From positions 1 through 42,819 of the forward strand of contig SVTS01000015.1 in the NCBI GenBank assembly GCA_015063645.1: a stretch of DNA of 42,819 bases, written 5' to 3'. Below, one piece after another: positions 7,711 through 15,835 of this stretch (its first letter is position 1; each line of letters starts with the position of its first letter). Both the position numbers and the translations under genes were made by a program. The DNA comes from Oscillospiraceae bacterium (GTDB lineage: Bacteria; Bacillota; Clostridia; Oscillospirales; CAG-272). Below the pieces are notes generated by a model. It ran no database searches. It saw only the letters and a program-made list of their open reading frames with translations, and had not been told where the DNA came from.

Positions 7711-8541
7711 ATGAAAAAGATTCTTTCCCTCATTCTCGCATCCCTCATGATCGCTGTTCTGGCGGCAGGTGCTGCTGTCAGCGCCATCGACACCGGCGCA
7801 TCCCTCGGTAAGGTTCCGGTTACCGGCGAAAAGATCACCGTGGACGGCAAGGCAGATGCCATCTATGACAAGGGTCTGATTGTCAATCTGTCCCACAAGA
7901 ACAACACCACCATGAAGTCCGAATCCGTTGCCAAGCTCCTGTGGAACGGCACCGACACCATTTACGTTCTGATCGTTGTCAAGAATGACTCCGAGATCTA
8001 CGTAAAGGACGGCGGTCAGCCCTGGGACGGTGACTGCTCCGAGATCTTTGTGGACTTCTCCAACAAGAACGCCCGCAACCGTGACCAGTATCTGATTCGC
8101 TGCGACGGCAAGGCTGCTTACAGCGGCGCAGGCTTCTCCGGCGTTGCCTATGACAACGATGTAAAGAAAGCCGGTCTGAACGCATGGGGCGCAACCGTCA
8201 GCGGTTCCACCATCACCTATGAGTACGAAATCAAGGCATACAACGAAAAGATCGCCAAGGATGCCAAGATCGGTATCGAGATCGACGTACAGGACCAGTC
8301 CAAGTCCGGCGGCTCCACCATCTCCTACTCCGATCCCACCAAGAGCACCAATGCTACGCAGTTCGGTTACATCACCCTCTCCGGTGACAAGGTTTCCATG
8401 CCTGCCGCTACCACCGCTGCTACCACCAAGGCTCCCACCACCAAGCCCACCGCTCCCGCTACCTTTGATGCAGGTATCATCCTCGCAGTTGCAGCAGCTG
8501 CTGCCGGTGCAGGCGTTGTTGTTTCGAGAAAGAGAAAATAA
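7711..8541 (+). CDS. Secreted CBM9-like carbohydrate-binding protein with C-terminal anchor
   Basis: 276 residues. A signal peptide (about 1-25, ending AAVSA) leads into one beta-sandwich domain at about 30-215 whose pattern (ITVDGKADAIYDKG, then WDGDCSEIFVDFSN) is that of CBM9/DUF1083 domains, which bind ends of plant polysaccharides or act as cytochrome-like folds. A Thr/Ala/Pro linker of TTK-type repeats follows, then APATFDAG, a hydrophobic helix and the tail SRKRK. That end looks like a cell-surface sorting or anchoring signal and recurs in two other proteins here. The start at 7711 has AAGGAGAA upstream; the reading frame further upstream includes the promoter. Single gene with its own promoter and terminator. 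Confidence 0.8.
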   Translation: MKKILSLILASLMIAVLAAGAAVSAIDTGASLGKVPVTGEKITVDGKADAIYDKGLIVNLSHKNNTTMKSESVAKLLWNGTDTIYVLIVVKNDSEIYVKDGGQPWDGDCSEIFVDFSNKNARNRDQYLIRCDGKAAYSGAGFSGVAYDNDVKKAGLNAWGATVSGSTITYEYEIKAYNEKIAKDAKIGIEIDVQDQSKSGGSTISYSDPTKSTNATQFGYITLSGDKVSMPAATTAATTKAPTTKPTAPATFDAGIILAVAAAAAGAGVVVSRKRK

Positions 8542-8552
8542 TTCCCGCTACC

Positions 8553-8584
8553 AAACAGGGTGCGCACCGCGCACCCTGTTTTCA
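8553..8584 (+). terminator. Rho-independent terminator
   Basis: 13-bp stem (8553-8565 with 8569-8581) ending in a short T run, after the CBM9-like gene. Confidence 0.85.
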
Positions 8585-8592
8585 TTTACCCG

Positions 8593-8621
8593 TTGCTTTA
8601 TTCGGACAAGTATGCTATAAT
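8593..8621 (+). promoter_or_regulatory. Promoter of the MBL-fold gene
   Basis: TTGCTT (8593-8598), 17-base spacer, extended TGC-TATAAT (-10 at 8616-8621). Confidence 0.85.
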
Positions 8622-8663
8622 GAGACATAACAAGATGTAACCATATAAAGGAGAAAAACAGTC

Positions 8664-10235
8664 ATGCTTGATTTTTCCATCCCCGCCTTCGGTGAAACGG
8701 ATTTTCTGCAATCCATGGAAAATCCCCGCACGCAGATCACGAAAATCTGCGCCGCTGACGGAGAACTGTACGCCGCCTACGGCAGACTGCTGCGCGAAAA
8801 CGGATTTTCCGCCCGTGAGGGCACCCGGACGGAGACTCATCTTTACTCCGCATTCAGAAAAGAAAATTACGGTGTTTATCTCAATTTCTATCCGGGACTC
8901 GGAGAACTGTACATTGTCACCGAAGAGGACAGCACCTATTTCACCTATGCGGATACGCCCCGGGAAGCATCCGTGACGCCGCAGATCACCCAGATCACGC
9001 TGGAGGATTTCGGCATGTCCTATGCGATCCGGCTGTCCAACGGACGTTTTATCGTTATCGACGGCGGACGGGAGTTTGAGCCGGATGAAGACCGACTTTT
9101 CAAATGTCTGAAAGAGGGTTCTCCCTATGAGAAGCCCGTCATCGCCGCGTGGATCTTCACCCATCCCCATTCCGACCATTTCTACTGTTTCGTCGGTTTC
9201 GCTGACCGGTACGGCGAACGTGTGGAAATTGAAAAATTCCTCTTCAATTTCCCTGAGGCGGACGATCTGGTGCATTATCCCCAGCTGACCTATCAGGATG
9301 TCCGCTTCAGCTACAACACCCAGCCTGTCCACTTTATCACTCTGATGCGGGAACGCATTGCCCAGATCGGCGCGCCGGTCTACACCGCGCACACCGGTCA
9401 GAAATACCGCATCGGCGATGCGCAGTGCGAGATTCTTGCATCCATGGATGACACGTTCCTGACAGATACCAACATCAACGCCTCATCCCTTGTAATCCGG
9501 ATGGAGCTGGCTGGTCAGGTGATTATCTGGGCAGCGGACTCCGCGTTCAGTTCGGTAAAACTGGCACAGAAGCACGGCACGCATCTGAAAGCGGATATTC
9601 TGCAGATTCCGCATCACGGGTTCCAGTCCGGCACCGCCAGAGGTGAGATTGACGCGTATGATCTGATCCGTCCGCACACCTGTCTTCTGCCCGTATCCGC
9701 CTACAATGCTTTCACCGTATTCAGCACCTACCGCGCCGGTACGCAGTATCTGATGGACACGCTGCCCGATGTGAAAGAAGTGATCCCCGGCACGCCGCAG
9801 CGGACGATCACCCTGCCCTACAATCCGCCTGCCTATGCCAAAAAAGAGTTGGAACACGCATTCCTTGCCGGACGGGACAATGCCGGTGCGCGGACGTGGA
9901 TCTTCTCGGATCTGTCCACCGGACGGGAGGAAGATTTCCATTTCACACTGCTGAACACATTCAGCTTTGCGGCTGAAGTACAGATTGAATTGTTCTTTGA
10001 GGACAAGACCCGCAAGATCCGCTATATCAAGACGAATGTTGCCGCCGGCTCCATCCGCCGCGTGAACATTATCGGAGAGGATGTGGACAGCGAATCCCTC
10101 TACTTCAACTGGCTTTCCCTGAAAACGCAGGGAATCCCCGAAAATGTTCCCTTTGCGGTTCGTTTCATGTGCGAATTTCCTATTGTGGTATCCCACCCCG
10201 ATCACACCGCCGCTTACCGTTCCTCCGTTCTGTAA
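8664..10235 (+). CDS. Metallo-beta-lactamase-fold hydrolase, ComEC-like
   Basis: 523 residues, no signal peptide. The MBL core lies at about 110-400 with the metal-binding H167-x-H169-x-D171-H172 motif (THPHSDH), a later WAADS aspartate and IPHHG, the order seen in ComEC/Rec2-related MBL proteins. The N-terminal 110 and C-terminal 125 residues are extra; the latter looks like a beta-sandwich (FTLLNTFSFAAEVQIELFFE). Unlike ComEC there are no membrane segments. Likely a cytoplasmic phosphodiesterase or other hydrolase; the substrate cannot be read from sequence. Ribosome binding site AAGGAGAA. Monocistronic, between its own promoter and a terminator. Confidence 0.8.
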   Translation: MLDFSIPAFGETDFLQSMENPRTQITKICAADGELYAAYGRLLRENGFSAREGTRTETHLYSAFRKENYGVYLNFYPGLGELYIVTEEDSTYFTYADTPREASVTPQITQITLEDFGMSYAIRLSNGRFIVIDGGREFEPDEDRLFKCLKEGSPYEKPVIAAWIFTHPHSDHFYCFVGFADRYGERVEIEKFLFNFPEADDLVHYPQLTYQDVRFSYNTQPVHFITLMRERIAQIGAPVYTAHTGQKYRIGDAQCEILASMDDTFLTDTNINASSLVIRMELAGQVIIWAADSAFSSVKLAQKHGTHLKADILQIPHHGFQSGTARGEIDAYDLIRPHTCLLPVSAYNAFTVFSTYRAGTQYLMDTLPDVKEVIPGTPQRTITLPYNPPAYAKKELEHAFLAGRDNAGARTWIFSDLSTGREEDFHFTLLNTFSFAAEVQIELFFEDKTRKIRYIKTNVAAGSIRRVNIIGEDVDSESLYFNWLSLKTQGIPENVPFAVRFMCEFPIVVSHPDHTAAYRSSVL

Positions 10236-10243
10236 AAACCAGT

Positions 10244-10280
10244 ACAGCCATTCTCCGCATATCGGAGAATGGCTGTTTCT
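10244..10280 (+). terminator. Rho-independent terminator
   Basis: A 14-bp perfect stem (10244-10257 with 10263-10276) followed by TTTCT. A second stem (ACATACGCGCG with CGCGCGTATGT, about 10288-10321) lies between it and the toxin gene and may end transcription from the other side. Confidence 0.8.
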
Positions 10281-10327
10281 ATAGCAACATACGCGCGAGC
10301 AGAGCAATGTCCGCGCGTATGTATTCT

Positions 10328-10708
10328 TTACGTTATGCTTCCGGGATTTCTTGAGGGATCGGGATTCCCCAGTCCGAAACTGATGCCGATGGCGTTATTG
10401 ACCTCGTTCATCATGCTCTCATCCAGGTGTCCCATTTTCTCTCTGAGACGCTTTTTGTCTATCGTACGGATCTGTTCCAGCAGCACTACCGAATCCCGCG
10501 CCAGCCCCACGCGGTCCGCGTGGATGTCGATATGTGTCGGCAGTTTGGTCTTTCCGACCCGGCTGGTAATAGCGGCGGCGATGACGGTGGGGCTGTATTT
10601 ATTGCCCACGTCGTTCTGCACGATCAGCACCGGACGCAAGCCCCCCTGCTCACTGCCCACCACCGGGCTCAGATCCGCATAAAAAATGTCTCCGCGTTTG
10701 ATACTCAC
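10328..10708 (-). CDS. ndoA: NdoA/MazF/PemK-family endoribonuclease toxin
   Basis: 126 residues, very close in pattern to Bacillus Ndo[60 protein letters not shown]. These include the conserved Arg and Thr/Ser active-site positions of the family, so it should be an active sequence-specific mRNA interferase. The start is GTG at 10708 with a GGAG site upstream. It is about 10 residues longer at the C-terminus than Bacillus NdoA (ending [12 protein letters not shown]). The usual antitoxin gene upstream is missing: the next gene on that side is an oxidoreductase whose stop is 159 bases away, and no open frame fits an antitoxin. See findings. Confidence 0.93.
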   Translation of the reverse strand: MSIKRGDIFYADLSPVVGSEQGGLRPVLIVQNDVGNKYSPTVIAAAITSRVGKTKLPTHIDIHADRVGLARDSVVLLEQIRTIDKKRLREKMGHLDESMMNEVNNAIGISFGLGNPDPSRNPGSIT

Positions 10709-10723
10709 GATATCACACTCCGT

Positions 10724-10837
10724 TATACTGTACTTCCCGCGGTTTATGCCGCGCCTTTACGGAGATAGTATTTTCCGCCCGGACGGTTTTTAGTCACGGG
10801 CGGAAAAATTTCTGCAGTCACTCCGCAGTACAGTATA
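10724..10837. repeat. 11-bp inverted repeats enclosing a hairpin, upstream of ndoA
   Basis: TATACTGTACT at 10724-10734 is repeated in inverse orientation at 10827-10837. Between them lies a second stem, TTTTCCGCCCG with CGGGCGGAAAA (10771-10781 and 10797-10807). It may be an operator pair for ndoA, a terminator for the oxidoreductase gene, or a small MITE-like insertion. Confidence 0.45.
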
Positions 10838-10866
10838 TTCGGATGGAAGCGGCGGAGTCACCCCGA

Positions 10867-11946
10867 TCAGAGAATCTCGGGGATCTCCAGAGTCACGCCG
10901 CCGCGCAGGGCGGATTCGTTGGCAATGATGCCCGGCAGGGACATGCGGATGCCGTCATCCACATCCAGCGGGGGATCGGTATCTTCGATGATGCAGCGGA
11001 TGAAGTCCCGGAGCATTTTCACGTCCGCGCCGCCGTGACCGCCGGTTGCACCGGTCGTGCTGGTTCCCAGCGGCAGCTCCATCAGCTCACCCTCAAAGGA
11101 ATCCGGTCTGGAGGAAAGGCGGGCGAAAGAGTGGGCTGTACTCAGCGGCTTGGTCTTATCGGTCAGGATCATACCCTTGGTGCCATAGAGAGCGAAGTTA
11201 TGGTCAAAACCCACGTAGGCACCGAATCCGATGAAGATACGGATCGCCGCGCCTTTGGCGGTACGGAACAGTGCCACGCCGTTTTGTGCCCCCTCCTTAT
11301 AGGGATTGTACACCGCATCCGGCGCGACACAGCTGACGCTGACGCAGCGGTCATTCATGATATAAAGCAGCGGTCCGAGGCTGTGTGTAATATAGGTGAT
11401 GGCAGGATTATACTTGCGCCAGTGTTCGGTGGTATAGGGTTTGAGCTCCTCCGGTTTGGTGGAGTGCAGATACTCCGCTTCGGCGTATACGATATCGCCG
11501 AACTCGCCGTCCTCGTGCATCTTCTTCCAGGTTTCAATGAACGCCCAGTAGCAGCAGTTCTCCGCTGCCATATACTTCAGTTCCGGATGTGCCCTGACGG
11601 CGTCACGGAGGATTTTCGCCTCTTCAAATGTCTCGATGGTGGGGATCTCGCTGATAACGTGCTTTCCGGCGTTCAGCGCCATGATGACATGCTTCGTATG
11701 CAGGGGCTTATCGGTAGCAACATACACCGCATCGATATCGGACGCCAGCATCTCCTCATAATCGGCAAAGCAGAGCTGATCGGTCACACCGCGGTCGATG
11801 TAGCCCTGCCGCTTTTCCGCCAGCACCTCGGGATCCTTGTCGCAGATAGCGCGCACTGTTACATTGTCATCGCCGACCACAGAGGCGGCTATATTGCCGC
11901 GGCGCAGTCCGACCACGCCCAGCTTAACGGGTCTGTCCAGTTTCAT
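10867..11946 (-). CDS. Gfo/Idh/MocA-family oxidoreductase 1
   Basis: 359 residues. N-terminal Rossmann fold (LGVVGLRRGN, about 8-17; the nucleotide loop is unusual) and C-terminal alpha/beta substrate domain. In this family the motif EKP carries the catalytic Lys; here the corresponding GKHVISEIP has Ile, so the usual proton-transfer Lys is missing and activity may differ. H-S-L-G-P and GGHGGAD segments fit the substrate pocket. Likely NAD(P)-dependent conversion of a sugar or inositol derivative. Ribosome binding site GAAAGGAG. It lies 27 bases downstream of the DMT transporter gene and is probably cotranscribed with it, so the transporter may import its substrate. Confidence 0.85.
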   Translation of the reverse strand: MKLDRPVKLGVVGLRRGNIAASVVGDDNVTVRAICDKDPEVLAEKRQGYIDRGVTDQLCFADYEEMLASDIDAVYVATDKPLHTKHVIMALNAGKHVISEIPTIETFEEAKILRDAVRAHPELKYMAAENCCYWAFIETWKKMHEDGEFGDIVYAEAEYLHSTKPEELKPYTTEHWRKYNPAITYITHSLGPLLYIMNDRCVSVSCVAPDAVYNPYKEGAQNGVALFRTAKGAAIRIFIGFGAYVGFDHNFALYGTKGMILTDKTKPLSTAHSFARLSSRPDSFEGELMELPLGTSTTGATGGHGGADVKMLRDFIRCIIEDTDPPLDVDDGIRMSLPGIIANESALRGGVTLEIPEIL

Positions 11947-11973
11947 GGTAAATTCTCCTTTCGGAAGTAAGAA

Positions 11974-12846
11974 TTACAGATTCAGAAGCACCACGGCGAC
12001 GGCGCCCAGCGCCACGCCGACGATCTGACGGGGGAGGAATTTCTCTTTGAAAATCGCCATGGAAACGCCCATGGAGAGGATATTCTTCACCGCCGAACGG
12101 GTAGGCGCGGCGATGGAGATGGGGATCAGGGTATTGACGAACATGGACATCATGTTCGTCATGCCGTTGGACATACCGGCACCGATGGCATAAGGAAGAC
12201 AGGTTTTAAAGGAACCCCATGCCTGCTTTTTCTCCTTGACGATACCGAAAATACCCAGAGTCACAGCGGAAAGAGTCAGCGCAATAACCATGAATTCATT
12301 GGTCACGCCGTTATCAAAGCGGATCTGCTGCATACGGCTGATAATGGCGAACGCACCGTTGCCCACGCAGGAAACAGCGATACAGATCAGCCAGGTGAAG
12401 GAGAATTTCTTCTTCTCACTGCTTTCGTCGGATTTCCGGCGAAGGAGAAACAGAGATATGGCAATCAGAGCGAAGCCCAGCCAGGTGAAGAGCGTGGTCG
12501 GCTCATCCAGGAAAATGATGCCGTAGGCGGTGGTGAACACGATGGAATAGGATATGATCAAAAGGGATATGACGAACGAACCAATCTGCAGAGCTATGTA
12601 GGTAAGGATTGTAGCGGCACAGTACCACACGCCCGCGACCAGCGCATAGGGCAAAAGTTCTGCAGGGAATGTCAGCTTCTGCGGATCGGTGATCAGATCG
12701 GAGAGCAGAAAGAATGACATGGAGAAAAAGGAAATCATCGCGGTAAAGATAAACGAACCGCTCTGATATTTTCCGTTGTACTTTTTGATGATGATGCCTT
12801 CCGCCAGACTGGTACAGGAGGCGAGGACGATAAGCAGATAATGCAT
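11974..12846 (-). CDS. DMT/EamA-family membrane transporter
   Basis: 290 residues with about ten hydrophobic segments in two halves, the EamA pattern, and a short charged loop in the middle (RRKSDESSEKKK). The first half contains FLDEPTTLFTWLGFALI, the second ends in GVALGAVAVVLLNL; both are typical ends of the repeated DMT half. It probably moves a sugar-like or amino-acid-like metabolite across the cytoplasmic membrane; direction is unknown. Start at 12846 is set by GGAG 9 bases upstream, not by the much longer open frame. First gene of an operon with the oxidoreductase and divergent from an AraC regulator that may control both. Confidence 0.85.
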   Translation of the reverse strand: MHYLLIVLASCTSLAEGIIIKKYNGKYQSGSFIFTAMISFFSMSFFLLSDLITDPQKLTFPAELLPYALVAGVWYCAATILTYIALQIGSFVISLLIISYSIVFTTAYGIIFLDEPTTLFTWLGFALIAISLFLLRRKSDESSEKKKFSFTWLICIAVSCVGNGAFAIISRMQQIRFDNGVTNEFMVIALTLSAVTLGIFGIVKEKKQAWGSFKTCLPYAIGAGMSNGMTNMMSMFVNTLIPISIAAPTRSAVKNILSMGVSMAIFKEKFLPRQIVGVALGAVAVVLLNL

Positions 12847-12876
12847 GGAAATATACTCCTTTGATTTTTCGTATAT

Positions 12877-12905
12877 ATTATACCAACGCCGCTGTACCTT
12901 GTAAA
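12877..12905 (-). promoter_or_regulatory. Promoter of the DMT-oxidoreductase operon
   Basis: On the minus strand TTTACA (12900-12905), 17-base spacer, TATAAT (12877-12882). It lies about 70 bases from the divergent AraC -10 (TATAAT at 12975-12980). Confidence 0.85.
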
Positions 12906-12995
12906 GGGAAAATCCCCGTTTCTTTATGGAAAAATGCCAGAATCCCTTGCTTTTTGCCGCCGGAAGCGGCATAATATAATAGGGAGGTGAATGCC

Positions 12996-13832
12996 GTGAG
13001 CGACAGCATCTGTAACTTTCTGCCGGTGAAGTATGACAGCGGCAGCATTAAAACCATCCGCTTTGTCTACGAAACGGAATACGCGAAACTGCAGCAGCCG
13101 TTTCTGTGCCCGATGTTCCTGATATACATCGTCTGCAGCGGCACCGCGTCTCTGACTGTGGAAAACAGCAGCTATCCCCTCTCCCGGGGAACGGTATTTT
13201 TCGCCTTTCCCGGATGTCCGTTCCGCCTTACGGGAAGCGAGGATTTTACCTATATTTATATCAGCTTCATGGGAAGCGGTGCGCCGGGGCTGCTCGGTCA
13301 GTTCTCCATCACGCCGCAGAATCCCGTTTTTCCCGGCATGGAGCATCTCTGCCCGCTCTATGAGATGTCCATCCGACGCATGGATCAGCAGAATGCCAAC
13401 GTACTGACGGAGGGACTGCTTCTGTATACGCTGTCCTTTCTGGCACCGCCCGCCGTGCAGACGCAGCCGCTTTCCGCCGCGGACAATATCTTTGCCACCA
13501 TTGTGGATTACGTAGATCAGCATTACAGCGATCCGGAGATATCCCTCAGCCGCATCGCGGGGATATTTTCCTATTCGGAGAAGTATCTCTCTTCCCTGTT
13601 CAAGCGGCACATGAACATCGGCTTCAACGCCTATCTGCGGAATCTGCGCATTCAGCGGGCACAGGAGCTGATCGAAAAGCAGGGCGGTACGCTCACAGAC
13701 ATCGCCTGTGCCTGCGGCTACAGGGATGCGTCGTATTTCTCCAAAGTATTCAAAAGCCGTACAGGCTGGACGCCTACGGAATACATTCACATCGCGGAGG
13801 AGAAAAACAGCATACTGAAATATCTGAAATAA
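12996..13832 (+). CDS. AraC-family transcriptional regulator 1
   Basis: 278 residues: an N-terminal cupin-like sensing domain (about 20-150, FLIYIVCSGTASLTVEN and GTVFFAFPGCPFRL) and a C-terminal double helix-turn-helix (about 175-270, ISLSRIAGIFSYSEKYLSS, then TDIACACGYRDASYFSKVFK and GWTPTEY). GTG at 12996 is taken as start because GGGAGG is 8 bases upstream; the GTG at 12987 overlaps that site. It is divergent from the DMT-oxidoreductase operon, its likely target, sensing a sugar or derivative through the cupin domain. Confidence 0.88.
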   Translation: MSDSICNFLPVKYDSGSIKTIRFVYETEYAKLQQPFLCPMFLIYIVCSGTASLTVENSSYPLSRGTVFFAFPGCPFRLTGSEDFTYIYISFMGSGAPGLLGQFSITPQNPVFPGMEHLCPLYEMSIRRMDQQNANVLTEGLLLYTLSFLAPPAVQTQPLSAADNIFATIVDYVDQHYSDPEISLSRIAGIFSYSEKYLSSLFKRHMNIGFNAYLRNLRIQRAQELIEKQGGTLTDIACACGYRDASYFSKVFKSRTGWTPTEYIHIAEEKNSILKYLK

Positions 13833-13837
13833 CAATA

Positions 13838-13885
13838 AGGCCCCGCTTTACCGGCGGAGCCTCGTTCTGTTTTCTCCCGGCTTCA
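13838..13885 (+). repeat. 48-bp copy of an AraC gene tail, acting as terminator
   Basis: Matches 15802-15849 at 45 of 48 positions. In that second copy the segment holds the last codons and terminator of AraC gene 3 (minus strand). Here the minus strand still reads (V)KPGENRTRLRR and stop in place of MTPGEYRTRLRR, but nothing upstream is coding. The GCCCCGC/GCGGAGC stem probably still ends AraC gene 1. Confidence 0.8.
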
Positions 13886-13908
13886 CACGATTTTATTGGA
13901 ATACGGGA

Positions 13909-13937
13909 TTGACATTCCGGTTGTTTTTTCGTATAAT
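13909..13937 (+). promoter_or_regulatory. Exact-consensus promoter with no gene downstream
   Basis: TTGACA (13909-13914), 17-base spacer, TATAAT (13932-13937). It points into the terminator hairpin and 3' end of the minus-strand gene at 14009. See findings. Confidence 0.7.
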
Positions 13938-13953
13938 GATAGAGTAAAGTTGG

Positions 13954-14002
13954 AAAAAACAAACATCTGCCGTCCGGCGAACCATTCGCCGGACGGCAGA
14001 TG
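13954..14002 (-). terminator. Strong terminator of the 14009 gene
   Basis: An 18-bp GC-rich stem (13964-13981 with 13985-14002), followed on the minus strand by a T-rich run. Confidence 0.85.
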
Positions 14003-14008
14003 CGGAAA

Positions 14009-14788
14009 TCAGTGTTTGCTGTTTTTCTTACGGAAGGCAGCAACGGCTCCTGCAGCTGCTGCAGAGGCAGCGATTGCGGGCAGGAAAACAAAATCCATGG
14101 TTGCGGGAGCAGCGGGTGTGGTGGGCGCAGCGGGCTTCGTAACAGCGGCAGCCGTGGTAGAAGCGGCTGTACGTGCAGCGGAAAATGCCTCAGCGGCTTC
14201 CTTTGTCTCAAAGAAAGCGATGTACTCCAGCCAGAACTCCTCGCCGACGTAGTTTTTGGAAGCAGACTCACCCCAGAAGCGGATACGCAGTTCGTTGATC
14301 ACCTGCAGATATTTTCCCTTGGAAATCTTGGCTGTGTCCAGATTTACGATAGAATCCTTCCAGCCGCCGGAGGTAACCGTACCGGTTTCACCCAGATAAG
14401 CGGTGTTGGGACCGAGTACGATCTGATATTTTCCGCTGAGAGTGGTCTTGTAACGCATGAGCATGTAGGGGGTCTTCTTCAGATCAATGCCGCCGTTTGC
14501 GGTGGTGGCTCCGACATCAGCCCAGTAGATGTTAACCTGCGTGGGATGCTTTTCGTCGGTGGCTGCAACCATATGCAGACAGCTGACACCGTCTTCCTTG
14601 GTCAGTTCTGCTACGGAATGACGCCAGAATTCATGCGCGGATTTCTTGGAGGAACCATAGGTTCCGTTGACGATGTACTCTGCATCGAAGATTTTCGGCT
14701 CAGCGGCCTGTGCGGCGAAACTGCCGAAAAGCATGGACATGCAGAGAACAAGGCAAAGTGCTGACAAAATACGGGAATTGAGTTTCAT
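14009..14788 (-). CDS. Secreted protein of unknown function with C-terminal anchor
   Basis: 259 residues. Signal peptide of about 29 residues (ends AAQAA), then a single beta-rich domain to about residue 200 that I do not recognise. It could be a jelly-roll binding domain, given WKDSIVNLD and ELRIRFWGE. A Thr/Ala/Pro linker follows, then APATMDFV, a hydrophobic helix and a basic tail (FRKKNSKH): the same end design as the 7711 and 19974 products, so it is probably held at the cell surface. Start has an AGGAGGA site 6 bases upstream. It is divergent from AraC gene 2, which likely regulates it. No catalytic motif seen. Confidence 0.75.
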   Translation of the reverse strand: MKLNSRILSALCLVLCMSMLFGSFAAQAAEPKIFDAEYIVNGTYGSSKKSAHEFWRHSVAELTKEDGVSCLHMVAATDEKHPTQVNIYWADVGATTANGGIDLKKTPYMLMRYKTTLSGKYQIVLGPNTAYLGETGTVTSGGWKDSIVNLDTAKISKGKYLQVINELRIRFWGESASKNYVGEEFWLEYIAFFETKEAAEAFSAARTAASTTAAAVTKPAAPTTPAAPATMDFVFLPAIAASAAAAGAVAAFRKKNSKH

Positions 14789-14903
14789 ATCTGTCCTCCT
14801 GATAAAATAATTGGAATCAGCAAGTTTATTGTATCACAGCATAAAAGTCCAGACTTGGAAAAAACCATACACAAACAGGAAAAAACAAACATGGAGAGTT
14901 CGC

Positions 14904-15797
14904 ATGAAAACGATCACGCTGAATCAGATCCAACCGGAAATCAAAGGAGCCAATGAGTTCCGGAATTCCAGTATGCAGTACCGGTGCGAATACAATAAAC
15001 GTTCCTACACGCACAGACTGATGTGCATTACAGGAGGAAGCTGCAGTTTTTATTACGGACAGCACGTTTTTCGCTGTGAGGTGGGAGACATTGTCTATTT
15101 TCCTCCGGATCAGTTATACGGGAATGATTTCTCCGGGCGGGATTTCCGTGTGATCAATCTGTTCTTTGACTTTTATCCGTACCGGGGTGAATCCTATGTA
15201 TATTCCACCATCTATGTGAAAGATAACTGTTTCCCGGAATACATGGGTGAATCCGTACATTTCTCCGATTGTCCATTTTTCAATTCTCTTCAGCATATGA
15301 GGGATTTTCCCGATGCGCTGGAACGTACTGCGTCCATTTGCCGGGAATTCAGTGAAAGACAAATCGGATATAAACAAAAGGCGAATGCCATGCTGACGGA
15401 TCTTCTGATCTCTCTTCTGCGTTTTCAGGAAACTACGAGTATGACGAGCGAAGGGAATTCCGCCGGAGATATTTTAGCCTATATCCAGCAGAATTGCCGT
15501 TTACCCCTGGACGGTCAGAGTCTTTCGGAAAAATTCAACTATCATCCGAATTACATCAATAAACTGGTCCGGAAAGCAACCTCCATGACCCTGCATACGT
15601 ATATACTGGATACGAAGATCCGCAATGCCGCTGTTATGCTTGCAGAAACGGATATGAGCATAACGGAAATTGCCATGTGGTTTTCCTTCTATGACAGCAG
15701 TCATTTTTCCAATGTGTTCCGAAAATTTTACGGATGTTCGCCTCACGAGTACCGCAAGAAGAACCGGGGCGGCACATCAGGCGTTACCTATCTGTGA
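14904..15797 (+). CDS. AraC-family transcriptional regulator 2
   Basis: 297 residues: N-terminal cupin-like domain (CITGGSCSFYYG and GDIVYFPPDQLYG) and C-terminal double helix-turn-helix (about 200-290, LSEKFNYHPNYINKLVRKAT, then ITEIAMWFSFYDSSHFSNVF and GCSPHEY). Start at 14904 is set by GGAGAG 5 bases upstream. It shares an intergenic region of about 115 bases with the divergent anchored-protein gene at 14788. It ends at a terminator shared with convergent AraC gene 3. Its sensing domain resembles AraC 1 only in general fold. Confidence 0.88.
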   Translation: MKTITLNQIQPEIKGANEFRNSSMQYRCEYNKRSYTHRLMCITGGSCSFYYGQHVFRCEVGDIVYFPPDQLYGNDFSGRDFRVINLFFDFYPYRGESYVYSTIYVKDNCFPEYMGESVHFSDCPFFNSLQHMRDFPDALERTASICREFSERQIGYKQKANAMLTDLLISLLRFQETTSMTSEGNSAGDILAYIQQNCRLPLDGQSLSEKFNYHPNYINKLVRKATSMTLHTYILDTKIRNAAVMLAETDMSITEIAMWFSFYDSSHFSNVFRKFYGCSPHEYRKKNRGGTSGVTYL

Positions 15798-15835
15798 GAC
15801 GAGGCTCCGCTTTACCGGCGGAGCCTCGTTCTGTA
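15798..15835. terminator. Shared bidirectional terminator between AraC genes 2 and 3
   Basis: Stem GAGGCTCCGC with GCGGAGCCTC (15801-15810 with 15818-15827). It contains the last codons of AraC gene 3, so the end of that coding sequence is also the hairpin. Confidence 0.75.

Noticed and set aside
10843-11970. 375-codon plus-strand frame opposite Gfo/Idh/MocA 1
   Set aside because: Antisense shadow; no ribosome binding site, no domain.
13896-14252. 118-codon plus-strand frame after the orphan promoter
   Set aside because: It runs antisense through a terminator and the Ala/Thr linker of the anchored protein; no ribosome binding site. The promoter remains unexplained.
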